Shown here one piece after another: positions 8,627-17,747 of a stretch of 64,000 nucleotides of DNA. The DNA is taken from positions 114,149 to 178,148 of the forward strand of contig CAMYMH010000003.1 of the NCBI GenBank assembly GCA_947259275.1. Direction: 5' to 3'. Within the stretch, counting starts at the first letter, position 1. Each line of letters starts with the position of its first letter. This stretch comes from an uncultured Acidimicrobiaceae bacterium (GTDB lineage: Bacteria; Actinomycetota; Acidimicrobiia; Spongiisociales; SHLN01). The notes beneath the pieces are model-generated. The model did no database searches and was not told where the DNA came from. It saw nothing but the letters and a program-made list of their open reading frames with translations. Made by a program: the position numbers and the translations under genes.

Positions 8627-9628
8627 TCAGCGGAAGGCGGGGATGATGTTCTCGCCATAGTGATGGAGGGTCTCCTCCTGCTGGTCATGCATGAGGTAAA
8701 CGCAGAACTGATCGACACCAACCGCCTCGAGCTCGCGGATCCGGGCGATGTGAGCCTCGGGCGGACCGAGCACGCAGAATCGGTCGACCACCTCATCGGG
8801 CACAAAATCGGTTGAGGGGTTCCCGACCGCTCCATGGTGCCGGTAGTCATAGTCCTGACGGTCCTTGATGTACTCCGACAACACCGGCGGCACCTTCTCC
8901 GGGTCGTCGCCGTAGCGTTCGACCAGGTCGGCAACGTGATTGCCGACCATTCCCCCGAACCAACGCACCTGATCGCGCTGGTGAGGTAGATCGTCGCCGA
9001 CGTAGGCCGGGGCGGCCACGCACACCTTCACGTCGGACGGATCCCGGCCGGCTTCGCCGGCCGCGGTTCGAACGAACTTCGAGGTCCACTCGACCAGATA
9101 AGGGTCGGCGAGTTGCAGGATGAAGCCGTCGGCGATGCGGCCGGTCATGGTCAGCGCCTTGGGCCCGTATCCGGCCATCCACACGGGGAGGTCGTGGTTG
9201 CGGCGCACCCAGTTGATCTGCAGCTTCTGACCGTTGTAATCAACCTCCTCACCGGCGACCAGACCCTTGATGACCTTGATGGCCTCCTCGGTCGCGGCCA
9301 GGGTGGCCGGCTTCTTGCCGATGAACCGCAGCGCCGAGTCACCCCGGCCGATGCCACAAACCATGCGGTCCTCGAACATCTCATCGAGGGTGGCAAACAG
9401 CGAAGCCAGCACCGTCCAGTCGCGCGTGCCCGGGTTGGTGACCATCGGCCCAACCTTCATGCGTTTGGTGCCCTCGAGCATCAGGGTGAAGATGACGAAG
9501 GGTTCCTGCCACAAGATGTGTGAGTCAAAGGTCCACCCGTAGGTGAAGCCCATGTCCTCAGCCAAGGTGGCGAGTCGAACCACCTCCCGGGCTGGCGGGT
9601 TCGTTTGGAGCACGACTCCGAATTCCAT
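8627..9628 (-). CDS. LLM-family (F420/flavin) oxidoreductase, TIGR03842-like; candidate pyrimidine reductase
   Basis: The 333-residue protein belongs to the bacterial luciferase-like monooxygenase superfamily of TIM barrels, close to methylene-H4MPT reductase (Mer). Visible features are MEFGVVLQTNPP at the start, the FDSHILWQEPF strand, VGPMVTNPGTRDWTVLAS, a GIGRGDSA turn, and the cofactor-proximal VWMAGYGPKAL. These match the CPS_4043-type 'F420-dependent' subfamily as I know it. A GGAGGAGG site precedes the start. It lies downstream of dihydropyrimidinase and semialdehyde dehydrogenase genes in a locus with no visible dihydropyrimidine dehydrogenase. An inferred role is reduction of uracil or thymine to the dihydro form; a RutA-like oxygenase role or an unrelated substrate remain possible. 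Confidence 0.85.
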   Translation of the reverse strand: MEFGVVLQTNPPAREVVRLATLAEDMGFTYGWTFDSHILWQEPFVIFTLMLEGTKRMKVGPMVTNPGTRDWTVLASLFATLDEMFEDRMVCGIGRGDSALRFIGKKPATLAATEEAIKVIKGLVAGEEVDYNGQKLQINWVRRNHDLPVWMAGYGPKALTMTGRIADGFILQLADPYLVEWTSKFVRTAAGEAGRDPSDVKVCVAAPAYVGDDLPHQRDQVRWFGGMVGNHVADLVERYGDDPEKVPPVLSEYIKDRQDYDYRHHGAVGNPSTDFVPDEVVDRFCVLGPPEAHIARIRELEAVGVDQFCVYLMHDQQEETLHHYGENIIPAFR

Positions 9629-9662
9629 GCGGCCTCCTCCCGTGGCTACTGGCTATGCATTT

Positions 9663-11156
9663 CTAAGTCTGCTGTGGGAAACCCAGGTCGACTCCGCGGT
9701 GGATCGGGTCCGACCAGCGGCTGATGACCACCTTGGGCCGGGTGTAGAAGTGGATGCCTTCGGGTCCGTAGATCCCGTGCGATCCGAAGATCGATTCCTT
9801 CCACCCTCCGAATGAGTAGAACCCGAGCGGAACCGGGATCGGGACGTTGATGCCGACCATCCCGACCTCGATCTCGTTCTGGAACTTGCGAGCCGCTCCC
9901 CCGTCGTTGGTGAACACGGCGGTGCCGTTGCCCCACGGGTTGTCGTTGATCAGCTTGATCGCTTCCTCGTAGGTGTCTACCCGGACAACGTCGAGGACGG
10001 GGCCGAAGATCTCGTCCCGGTAGATGCTCATGTCCGGCGTGACGTTGTCGAAAAGGGTCGGACCGAGGAAGAATCCGCTTTCATGACCCTCAGGGGCGAA
10101 TCCGCGCCCGTCGGCCACCAGGGTGGCGCCCTCCCGCTCGCCGGTTTCGATGTAGCCGGCGACTTTGTCGCGGTGAACCCCGGTCACCAGCGGGCCCATC
10201 TCTGAATCCGGCTGGTCGCCCGGCCCTACCTTCAGGGTTGCCATCCGGTCCTTCATCTTGTCGATCAGCCGATCGGCGGCGTCCCCGACCGCCACCACCA
10301 CCGATATTGCCATGCAGCGCTCTCCGGCCGATCCGTATCCGGCCGACACGGCTGAATCTGCGGCCAGTTCCATGTCGGCGTCCGGCAGCACGATCATGTG
10401 GTTCTTGGCGCCGCCGAGCGCCTGCACCCGCTTGTTGTGGGCAGTGCCGGTCTCGTACACGTAGCGGGCGATGGGAGTTGAACCAACGAAGCTCACTCCC
10501 GAGATGTCGGGGTGCTCGAGGATTCGGTCAACCGCCACTTTGTCGCCGTGCACCACATTGAGCACACCGTCGGGTAATCCGGCGGCCGCCAACAGCTCAG
10601 CCGAGAAGTTGGAGGCGGAGGGATCCTTCTCCGAGGGCTTGAGGACAAACGTGTTTCCGCAGGCGATGGCAATCGGATACATCCACATGGGAACCATGGC
10701 CGGGAAATTGAACGGGGTGATGCCCGCCACCACCCCGAGCGGCTGGCGCATGGTGTAGGTGTCGACCTGGCTTGACACGTTCTCCGAGAAGTCGCCCTTC
10801 AACAGATGCGGTATACCGCAGGCGAACTCGATGACCTCGAGCCCTCTTTGAACCTCGCCGAGCGCGTCCGTGAACACCTTGCCGTGCTCGGCGACCAGCA
10901 GCTTGGCGATCTCCTCCCGGTTCTTCTCAACCAGGTCGCGAAAAGCAAACAGGATGCGGGTGCGGGCCGAGATCGAGGTGTCACGCCACCCGGGAAAGGC
11001 CGCTCTGGCCGATGCGACCGCGGCGTCGACATCGTCAACGCCGGCAAACGCCACCTGCCCCGCCACCAGACCGGTCGCCGGGTTGTACACATCGCCCCAG
11101 CGCTCGGGTTGGGCGTCGTACGGCTTGTTGTTGATCCAGTGCCGAATCTCGTTCAT
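9663..11156 (-). CDS. mmsA: CoA-acylating (methyl)malonate-semialdehyde dehydrogenase
   Basis: The 497-residue aldehyde dehydrogenase matches the MmsA/IolA family over its full length. Visible features are TPFNFPAMVPMWM, FVLKPSEKDPS, GSTPIARY, the catalytic Cys281 in GSAGERCMAIS, and EIFGPVLDVVR. Family members oxidise malonate or methylmalonate semialdehyde with NAD and CoA to acetyl- or propionyl-CoA plus CO2. In this locus it would take the semialdehyde made from beta-alanine or beta-aminoisobutyrate by the aminotransferase at 20759. A GAGGAG site precedes the ATG. It lies 25 bp after dihydropyrimidinase and is probably in the same operon. Confidence in family is high; the substrate is inferred from context. 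Confidence 0.93.
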   Translation of the reverse strand: MNEIRHWINNKPYDAQPERWGDVYNPATGLVAGQVAFAGVDDVDAAVASARAAFPGWRDTSISARTRILFAFRDLVEKNREEIAKLLVAEHGKVFTDALGEVQRGLEVIEFACGIPHLLKGDFSENVSSQVDTYTMRQPLGVVAGITPFNFPAMVPMWMYPIAIACGNTFVLKPSEKDPSASNFSAELLAAAGLPDGVLNVVHGDKVAVDRILEHPDISGVSFVGSTPIARYVYETGTAHNKRVQALGGAKNHMIVLPDADMELAADSAVSAGYGSAGERCMAISVVVAVGDAADRLIDKMKDRMATLKVGPGDQPDSEMGPLVTGVHRDKVAGYIETGEREGATLVADGRGFAPEGHESGFFLGPTLFDNVTPDMSIYRDEIFGPVLDVVRVDTYEEAIKLINDNPWGNGTAVFTNDGGAARKFQNEIEVGMVGINVPIPVPLGFYSFGGWKESIFGSHGIYGPEGIHFYTRPKVVISRWSDPIHRGVDLGFPQQT

Positions 11157-11181
11157 AGCGGTCTCCTCTTGCGTTCGTCGG

Positions 11182-12606
11182 TTAGACGAGGTACTGATTC
11201 ATTCCTCGCTTCAGATACTGCCCGTCGCCCTTGGTGCCGACGTAGGCGTCATTCTCGATGATCACCTTGCCCCGGGAGAGCACGGTGTCCACCTTGCCAC
11301 TGATCTCCATGCCGTCGTAGGCGGTGTAGTCGATGTTCCCATGAATGGTGTCGGCGCCGTACACGAATAACGTGTTCGGGTCATAGATGACGATGTCGGC
11401 GTCCGATCCGACGGCGATTGTGCCCTTCCGGGGATACATGCCCATCATCTTGGCCGGGGCGGTGCAACATACCTCGATCCACCGGTTGAGGGTGAGGCGG
11501 CCACCCACCACACCGCTCTCATACATCACCTGGAACCGCTCTTCGACGCCGGGCAACCCGTTGGGGATGAGAGTGAAGTTGCCCTCGCCCAACCGCTTCT
11601 GACGGCCGAGCGTCTCGTCGTCGTCGTAGAAGAAGTTGGCGTGGTCGGTCGAGACGATCTGAAGATCATTACGGGCCAGCGCCTCCCACAGCGCCTCCTG
11701 ATGCCCCTCGGATCGGAACCGAATCGGGGTCGAGCAGACGTACTTGGCGCCCTCGAAGCCGGGGACGTCGATGTCATCCTCTACCGACAGATGCATGTAG
11801 TGGGGGCAGGTTTCCCCAAAAGCATTCTGGCCCCGATCACGGGCCATCGTCAGCTCGGCGACGCCTTCCTTGGCCGACATGTGGACGATGTAGACGGGGG
11901 TGCCGGCCACTTCGGCCAGAGCCAGGGACCGGTGCACCGCCTCGGACTCCGTCTGAGGAGGCCGGGTGATCGTGTGATATTTCGGGTCGGTTTCCCCCCG
12001 GGCCACGGCCTGCTCTCGCAACACGTCGATGGCAATCCCGTTCTCGGCGTGCATCATGATCATGGTGCCGTCCGCCGCCGCCTGCTGCATGGCTCGGAAG
12101 ATCTCCCCGTCGTCTGAGTAGAGGACGCCGGGGTAGGCCATGAACAGCTTGAAGGTGGTGACGCCGTCACCGACGATGGCCGACATTTCCTTGAGCGAGT
12201 CCTCATTGATGTCGCCGACGATCATGTGGAACCCGTAGTCGATGGCGCAGTTTCCTTCGGCTTTGGCCATCCAATTGTCGAATCCGTCGCGGATGGTTTC
12301 ACCCTTCACCTGTACCGCGAAGTCCACCACCGTCGTGGTTCCACCAAAGGCGGCCGCCCGCGTGCCGGTCTCGAAGTTGTCGGACACATAGGTGCCGCCG
12401 AAGGGCAGCTCGAAATGCGTGTGCACGTCTACTGCGCCCGGGACCACGTACTTGCCGGTGGCGTCGATCACCCGGTCGGCACCCTCTGCCCAGGTCTGGG
12501 CGCTTCCCTGGGCGATGGCAACGACCTTGCCGCCGTCAATCAGAACGTTGGCCTGCATCGTCTCGGTCGCGGTGATGACCGTTCCACCCTTGATGACCGT
12601 CGTCAT
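11182..12606 (-). CDS. hydA: Dihydropyrimidinase (D-hydantoinase family)
   Basis: The 474-residue cyclic amidohydrolase opens the ring of 5,6-dihydrouracil or dihydrothymine to N-carbamoyl-beta-amino acids. Visible features are the metal-binding HTHFELPFGG, the TFKLFMAYPG segment carrying the Lys normally carbamylated to bridge two zinc ions, further histidines in MMHAENG and YIVHMSA, and the late STDHANFF aspartate region. The start is the ATG at 12606, preceded by AGGAGGG at 5 nt; the longer frame to 12633 has no site. It is followed by mmsA and the LLM oxidoreductase. The match to dihydropyrimidinases is full length. Hydantoin substrates cannot be excluded. Confidence 0.93.
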   Translation of the reverse strand: MTTVIKGGTVITATETMQANVLIDGGKVVAIAQGSAQTWAEGADRVIDATGKYVVPGAVDVHTHFELPFGGTYVSDNFETGTRAAAFGGTTTVVDFAVQVKGETIRDGFDNWMAKAEGNCAIDYGFHMIVGDINEDSLKEMSAIVGDGVTTFKLFMAYPGVLYSDDGEIFRAMQQAAADGTMIMMHAENGIAIDVLREQAVARGETDPKYHTITRPPQTESEAVHRSLALAEVAGTPVYIVHMSAKEGVAELTMARDRGQNAFGETCPHYMHLSVEDDIDVPGFEGAKYVCSTPIRFRSEGHQEALWEALARNDLQIVSTDHANFFYDDDETLGRQKRLGEGNFTLIPNGLPGVEERFQVMYESGVVGGRLTLNRWIEVCCTAPAKMMGMYPRKGTIAVGSDADIVIYDPNTLFVYGADTIHGNIDYTAYDGMEISGKVDTVLSRGKVIIENDAYVGTKGDGQYLKRGMNQYLV

Positions 12607-12750
12607 GTGTCCCTCCTCAGGGCTCGCAAACACTCACCGAAGTAACCACCCAAAGCTAGTGGAGCTACCGGCTGACCGCCCACCGCCGACAGCCCACCGC
12701 AGTACACCAATGAGTTGTTGGTCGAACCGGTTGGCGGCTGGCGGTAGGCG

Positions 12751-13503
12751 TCAGCCTGATGCTTGCTGCGACTGGCGGACGAAGCGTCTGATCGCATCGC
12801 TGAACGCATCCGGCTGAGAGAGGCTGCACGAGTGGCCGCCATCCTCGATGATCTGGACCTCAACGTCGGCCACACCCTCGATCATGGTGGGCAGTGCCTG
12901 CACGTTGTGTTTGTCGCGCACCCCCATCAGCGCAAGTACTGGCCCGGGGTAGTTGACAAGAAGTGAGTGGAAATCTCGGCCGGCCAGATCTCGCAGTGCC
13001 TGTCCTGCACCCTTGAGGGACTGGCCGCCGCGGGCATCCATCGCCTCACCTGTTCCGGGTGGTGCGATGCGCGCCAGCGCCCTGGCCGCCAATCGGTTGA
13101 CCACCGGGCCAAAGAAGGGGAACACCAGACCCTCGAGTCGATTCACCCAGGCGGTGAGGCCCTGGAACTCGACCCCGGCACCCGACGACACCAGCCCGGC
13201 CACCCGGTTGGGGTAGGTGGCCGCCAGCGCGATGCCGACGTAGGCCCCCAGCGACAACCCCACTACCGTTGCCGTTCCTCCGGCGTGCCCGTCGATGGCG
13301 CGACGCCCCGATTCGACCCCAGCCTCGAGCGAGAATCTCTCAGACCGGGCCGTGCCGTGTCCGGGAAGATCGACTGCGATGCACCGGAACTCGCCGGACA
13401 GTCTCTCGATCTGCGGGTGCCACATCCCCAGGTTGGCGCCGGCTCCGTGCAGGAATACCAGCGGATGGCCTTGGGGCGGGCCGGTGATTTCAACATCCTT
13501 CAC
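12751..13503 (-). CDS. Alpha/beta hydrolase
   Basis: The 250-residue alpha/beta-fold hydrolase has an oxyanion segment FLHGAGANLGMW, a nucleophile elbow GLSLGAYVG, an acid in GVRDKHN, and a catalytic His in EDGGHSCSLS. The start ATG overlaps the stop of the upstream regulator gene by ATGA, so the two are translationally coupled. It resembles 3-oxoadipate enol-lactonase and carboxylesterase types, but substrate cannot be told. Lying inside the pyrimidine locus, it could act on a related amide or ester, or it may simply be the regulator's own target enzyme. Confidence 0.85.
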   Translation of the reverse strand: MKDVEITGPPQGHPLVFLHGAGANLGMWHPQIERLSGEFRCIAVDLPGHGTARSERFSLEAGVESGRRAIDGHAGGTATVVGLSLGAYVGIALAATYPNRVAGLVSSGAGVEFQGLTAWVNRLEGLVFPFFGPVVNRLAARALARIAPPGTGEAMDARGGQSLKGAGQALRDLAGRDFHSLLVNYPGPVLALMGVRDKHNVQALPTMIEGVADVEVQIIEDGGHSCSLSQPDAFSDAIRRFVRQSQQASG

Positions 13504-14015
13504 GACACCACCCGATATACCGCACCGGCAAAGCCGAACGTGAGCCCTTCACCGCCGGCGGCACCAAACTCGTCACCCAACGCGATCAGCCGAGCGGCAA
13601 ACTCAGCCGCCCGCTCCTCGGGCATCTGAACCGAGTAGAGCCGCCCTTGATCCGCGAACGGCTGCTCGTCCTGTGGGGCCGCCTCGCGACCGGCTTGCTC
13701 GAACAAGAAGTGGAGCTTGTCGAGCCCACCCTCCCGCACTTCGATCCGCAGCCGCTCGTAGGTGGGAGCGAAGATCCGCTCAGTGAGCGCTCGCACCTTG
13801 CGCTCCTCGATCACCTCGATGAAACCTGCTCGCTGCAGGACCTTCAGGTGGTGCCCGACGTTGCCATGGGTAAGCCCGAGCGAGCCGGACAGCTGTTTGG
13901 CACTGGCCGGCTCCGCCTCGAGGGCGTTTAGCAAACGGGTCCGCACCGGGTGGGCGATCGCCTTGAGCTGGGTGGGTTCGGTCAAGACGAGCTCTCGGTC
14001 TGTTTGTACTGTCAT
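13500..14015 (-). CDS. ArsR-family winged-helix regulator
   Basis: The 171-residue protein has an N-terminal ArsR-type winged helix (residues about 12-85). Visible are LKAIAHPVRTRLLNAL, a recognition helix around GLTHGNVGHHLKVLQRAGF, and a wing around EERKVRALTERI. A C-terminal helical and ligand-binding region follows. No Cys metal site is seen, so it is more likely a metabolite or redox-independent sensor than a metal sensor. The gene sits directly behind its own promoter and is probably leaderless. A near-palindrome overlaps the -10 box, which suggests autorepression. It is coupled to the alpha/beta hydrolase. Confidence 0.85.
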   Translation of the reverse strand: MTVQTDRELVLTEPTQLKAIAHPVRTRLLNALEAEPASAKQLSGSLGLTHGNVGHHLKVLQRAGFIEVIEERKVRALTERIFAPTYERLRIEVREGGLDKLHFLFEQAGREAAPQDEQPFADQGRLYSVQMPEERAAEFAARLIALGDEFGAAGGEGLTFGFAGAVYRVVS

Positions 14016-14050
14016 TTTAGTATGTTACGTAGTTACAGTCCATTTGTCAA
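14015..14050 (-). promoter_or_regulatory. Leaderless sigma-A-type promoter with overlapping dyad
   Basis: On the minus strand TTGACA (14045-14050) and TAACAT (14022-14027) are 17 nt apart. The predicted start point falls on or next to the A of the ATG at 14015, and no ribosome binding site is present, so the transcript is probably leaderless. The imperfect dyad at 14023-14037 (TGTAACTACGTAACA on the minus strand) overlaps the -10 box and the spacer, and is a likely operator for the encoded regulator. Confidence 0.65.
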
Positions 14051-14115
14051 GCCAAGCCATGTTGACTACTCTCAGTGGTTGGAAGATCACTAATAGTCCA
14101 CAGGGGTATCCGTTC

Positions 14116-15708
14116 ATGAGAAAACACTTGACCTCGGCCATCGCCATAGCACTCGTCGGACTGGCGTTGGCTTCGCCGGCGCTCGCCACCGAAACGGTCA
14201 CGGCCCTGCCGCTTGCCGATTTCTTCGATGTCGTGCTTGATGAGTCCCGCGGCCGCCTCTATTACACGGCCGGCCACCCTCATGACGTGCTCGTCGCCAC
14301 CGACCTGGACGGGGCCAATCCGACAACCCTCACCGGATTGGAGGGCGCCTCAGGCATCACGCTCTCAGAGGATGCTGCTTCGTTGTTCGTCGCATTGGCC
14401 GGGTCCAACGCAGTGAGCAGGATCGACCTGGCGACCCTCTCCGAGGCCGAGCGTTTCGCCCTTCCCACCGACGTGTGCCCAGGATCGGTGGCTGTGACCG
14501 CCGGCTACGTTGCGGTCGGCCACTCTTGCAACCAGTACGCTGGAACCGGCCTGTACGGCGGCGTCGGAGTGCTCGATCCCACCACCGGCGCCTGGAACCC
14601 ACTCGAGGCGCCCGGCCCGTTCTACAAGCCGTACGTGACGGCCGCGGCCGGATCAAACGGTTTGTTCGTGACGGGTGATCTGGGCCTCAGCCCCACCACC
14701 CTCTACACCATCGGCATCTACGACGGTATTGGGGACACCATCAGCAGCCGAAGCAACACCGGGAGCAATCTGCGCGACCTAGCCATCAGCCCGGACGGGG
14801 GGCTGGTTGTCCAGGCATCGGGCTATCCCTACCAGCACGACGTATTCGGCGTCTTCGCACTCAATCCGGTACTTGCCTACGAGACCACAAACTATCCGAA
14901 TGCGGCGGCATGGTCGGGCGACGGATTCACCGTCGCGACCGGAACCGACTCGGCGTATGACGACGACGTGCGGATCCATCACCGTGATAGCCCGACGCCA
15001 TTCGCGACTTTTGAGCTAGGCGCTCGCCTCGCTCCCCGGGGGCTGGCGATCACCGCAGATGGTTCGACCGCCTTTGCCGTCAGCGAGACCGGTGGCAGCT
15101 TCGCCCTCCACGTGCTCCCGACCGGCCCGGTCGCCTCGACTCTCACTCTGACAACCAGCCAAACGGCTGAGGTCGGCACTTCAACGGAGTTCACCGGAGT
15201 GTTGAGTTTTACCGATGGAAGCGACTCCGCCGGGCAGACCGTGACACTCACCCGCAGTTATGCCGACGTGGTGCAGGCACTGCCGTCGGTGACAACTGGA
15301 GCGGGCGGCGCCTTCTCATTCAGCGACGTCCCCCAAGTGGCCACCACCATCACCTACACGGCGGCGTATGCCGGCGACGCCTCCCACGGGGCCAGCAACA
15401 TCTCGACCGACCTCCAGGTGACGAAGCGGGCGACGGATCTCACGATCGAAGTTGCCACCGCCACCGGCAAGAAGAACCGGAACAAGGTGGTCGTCTCGGC
15501 TCAGCTGGGCGACACCTATACCAATCGGATCGTGACCATCACCGCCAGCGACAGTCGGGGCACAAGAGTGATCGCGTCCGGAGCCGTGGATGGCGGCGGA
15601 ATTCTGGACGTGACCTATCGAGTCCGTCGCACGACCACGTTCACCGTTGAATTCGCCGGAGATGCCTGGTACCTGCCGGCGTCGGCGTCGACCACCTACG
15701 TGAAATAG
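14116..15708 (+). CDS. Secreted beta-propeller (YncE-like) protein with C-terminal Ig-like domains
   Basis: The 530-residue exported protein begins at the ATG at 14116, with an AGGGGT site 8 nt upstream. It has a signal peptide of about 24 residues (MRKHLTSAIAIAL..., cut near ALA-TE). Residues about 30-340 show propeller-like repeats with phrases such as VVLDESRGRLYYTAG, DLDGANPTTL and DLAISPDGGLVV. The C-terminal 190 residues form two beta-rich modules like bacterial Ig/invasin-type domains (around LTTSQTAEVGTSTEF and DLTIEVATATGKKN). Function is unknown; binding or scaffolding at the cell surface is likely. It interrupts the minus-strand pyrimidine locus and is convergent with the permease gene. 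Confidence 0.8.
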   Translation: MRKHLTSAIAIALVGLALASPALATETVTALPLADFFDVVLDESRGRLYYTAGHPHDVLVATDLDGANPTTLTGLEGASGITLSEDAASLFVALAGSNAVSRIDLATLSEAERFALPTDVCPGSVAVTAGYVAVGHSCNQYAGTGLYGGVGVLDPTTGAWNPLEAPGPFYKPYVTAAAGSNGLFVTGDLGLSPTTLYTIGIYDGIGDTISSRSNTGSNLRDLAISPDGGLVVQASGYPYQHDVFGVFALNPVLAYETTNYPNAAAWSGDGFTVATGTDSAYDDDVRIHHRDSPTPFATFELGARLAPRGLAITADGSTAFAVSETGGSFALHVLPTGPVASTLTLTTSQTAEVGTSTEFTGVLSFTDGSDSAGQTVTLTRSYADVVQALPSVTTGAGGAFSFSDVPQVATTITYTAAYAGDASHGASNISTDLQVTKRATDLTIEVATATGKKNRNKVVVSAQLGDTYTNRIVTITASDSRGTRVIASGAVDGGGILDVTYRVRRTTTFTVEFAGDAWYLPASASTTYVK

Positions 15709-15714
15709 CGTTCG

Positions 15715-16683
15715 CTAGTTGACTTCGAACCTCGTGCCGATCGCGGTCGGCGGGTCACTGCGCAGGATGGCTCTCAAGAACGGATAGCGGTCGAGCCACT
15801 TCAACAGCGCCTTCCAGTTGACGATGACGAGGACCACGATCATGGCCGGGAACGGAATGCTGGGAAGCACCTGCGACAGACTCGGGTACTCGGGAACCAG
15901 ATTGATGGCGTAGGCCTGCAGGGCGCCGAACAAGAGCACGCCGATGGCGGCCCGCAGTGGATGCCACCCTCCGAAGATGACGATGGCAAGCACAATCCAT
16001 CCGAGATTCCGGGTCGGCCGGTCCGACCACCCGAGAATGACATCGAGACTGAACGCGGCCCCGCCGATCCCGATCAGGGCCCCGCCCAGGGCGGTGTAGA
16101 AATACCGCAGCCGGTTGACCGGGACGCCGCGGGCATGGGCCGCCTCCGGCCGTTCTCCGATACCCTGCAACTCGAGGCCTCTCCGGGTCCGGTACATGAA
16201 CAGGTACGTGGCGATGACCGTGATGTAGGCCAGATACACCATGAGGTTGTGGTCGAACAGAACCGGCCCGAAGAAGGGGATGGAACTCAATCCGGGAATG
16301 TCCCACGCCGGCACTCCCACCGGCGGGCGTCCAACGTATGACTGCCCCAGGAACCGGCTCAACTCGGTGCAGAGGGCAAAGAGTACGAATCCCACTGCCA
16401 CCTGATTCAGGCTCAGCTTGATGCTTCCAAAGGCAACCACCAGCGCAACGATCATTCCAGCCACCGCGGCCGCCGGGAAACCCAGCCATACGTTGTCGGT
16501 CTCGAATGCGACGACGAACCCTGCCAGCGCCGACAGCATCATGCTTCCATCAACCGAGAGGTTGATGACTCCGGCCTTCTCGCTGATGGTCTCGCCCATG
16601 GTGGCGAACATGAGGGCGGAGGCTCCCGCCACGATGGAGGCGATGGTGGCAGTGTCGAACATGTCGACGAGGGCATTGATCAT
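15715..16683 (-). CDS. ABC transporter permease, nucleoside-type (second permease)
   Basis: The 322-residue polytopic protein of the BPD_transp_2 family pairs with BMP-type binding proteins. Its EAA-like region reads GIGERPEAAHARGVPVNRLRY, and ETISEKAGVINLSVDGSMM is typical of the second permease of nucleoside importers (NupQ/YufQ-like). The start ATG at 16683 overlaps the stop of the upstream permease by ATGA; the longer open frame upstream is only a shadow of that gene. It completes an importer with the ATPase and binding protein further upstream. It ends 6 bp from the convergent propeller gene. Confidence 0.9.
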   Translation of the reverse strand: MINALVDMFDTATIASIVAGASALMFATMGETISEKAGVINLSVDGSMMLSALAGFVVAFETDNVWLGFPAAAVAGMIVALVVAFGSIKLSLNQVAVGFVLFALCTELSRFLGQSYVGRPPVGVPAWDIPGLSSIPFFGPVLFDHNLMVYLAYITVIATYLFMYRTRRGLELQGIGERPEAAHARGVPVNRLRYFYTALGGALIGIGGAAFSLDVILGWSDRPTRNLGWIVLAIVIFGGWHPLRAAIGVLLFGALQAYAINLVPEYPSLSQVLPSIPFPAMIVVLVIVNWKALLKWLDRYPFLRAILRSDPPTAIGTRFEVN

Positions 16684-17747
16684 CCGCTGCCCGCCTTTGC
16701 CTCGGATGCCGACATTTCCTTGAGCGCCCGGTAGCCGGCCCATCCCAGCCCGAACATGGCCGACAGCACCAGCACCCCCTGGAGGACCCCACCCAGGCTC
16801 GGATTGACGTCCAGCCGCAGCTGCAAGCTCGAGCTGCCCACGGCGATCATGGCAAAGAAGAACGAGATGGGGATGACCAGGAACGGCCGAAATCGCGCCA
16901 GGAGCACCACCAGGATCGCCAGGAACCCGTAGTTGCCGGAGATGGCGGGGATGAGTCTCTGATGGAACCCCAATGCCTGGGAGGTGCCGGCCACGCCGGC
17001 GAGGGCGCCACAAATCATGAAGGCTCCCAGCAGGTACCGGTTAGTGGGGATCCCGAGCAGAAACGAGCTCGGACGGTTGCGGCCGACTGCTTTCAATTTG
17101 AGCCCGTACAGCGTGCCTTTGAACAGCAGCCAGACGCCCACCAACGCCAGCAGCGCGATGCCCACCGCCAGCGGCGAGAGCTTGATGGCGCCGAGCGCAG
17201 GCAGATAGGAGTCCTCGGGGAAAGGATCGGTACCGCTGGTCGACGCCACTCCCGAGCGCGCCCAGGGACCGATGATCAGATACGTCGTGAGCGACAGCGC
17301 AACGAAGTCGAGGCCGAGCCCGCCAAAGATCTCATTCACACCGCCGGCGGTTCGTAGCACTCCAACCAGGAGCCCCCACAGCAGGCCGCCGACCGCTCCC
17401 GCCAGGATGACCAGAAAGACCAGAATCGGTCGCGAGACGGAAATCTCGCGGGCAATCCAGGCCGATGCGATGGCACCCATGATGATCTGCCCCTCGATGC
17501 CGATGTTCCACATTCCGGCGTTGAAGGTCACTATCAGGCCGGCCGACGCCAGGGCGATCGGCACCCATACCATGAAGGTGTCCCCGACTTTGCGAGCCGC
17601 GCCTTCCTCGAGGGGGGGCCACCCGATCGAACCCTCGACGATGATCTTCAACGGGTCCCAGGGATTGGTTCCGGCCAGCAGCAGGAGACCGACCACCGAG
17701 GCGACCACCACCGCGGCCGGAAGGAGAACCGAGTTGACGCGGCTCAC
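16680..17747 (-). CDS. ABC transporter permease, nucleoside-type (first permease)
   Basis: The 355-residue BPD_transp_2 family protein has about nine transmembrane segments. NAGMWNIGIEGQIIMGA is the conserved segment of NupP/YufP-like permeases, and AVGRNRPSSFLLGIPTNRY is the cytoplasmic coupling region that contacts the ATPase. Start and stop overlap its neighbours by ATGA on both sides, so ATPase, first and second permease are translationally coupled. It likely imports nucleosides or free pyrimidines, feeding the catabolic enzymes in the same locus (inferred). Confidence 0.9.
   Translation of the reverse strand: MSRVNSVLLPAAVVVASVVGLLLLAGTNPWDPLKIIVEGSIGWPPLEEGAARKVGDTFMVWVPIALASAGLIVTFNAGMWNIGIEGQIIMGAIASAWIAREISVSRPILVFLVILAGAVGGLLWGLLVGVLRTAGGVNEIFGGLGLDFVALSLTTYLIIGPWARSGVASTSGTDPFPEDSYLPALGAIKLSPLAVGIALLALVGVWLLFKGTLYGLKLKAVGRNRPSSFLLGIPTNRYLLGAFMICGALAGVAGTSQALGFHQRLIPAISGNYGFLAILVVLLARFRPFLVIPISFFFAMIAVGSSSLQLRLDVNPSLGGVLQGVLVLSAMFGLGWAGYRALKEMSASEAKAGSG

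Noticed and set aside
13762-14115. N-terminal extension of the beta-propeller protein
   Set aside because: It runs antisense to the ArsR gene; a signal peptide and ribosome binding site define the start at 14116.
16684-17013. Extension of the second permease gene
   Set aside because: It is a shadow of the first permease; start at 16683 is ATGA-coupled.
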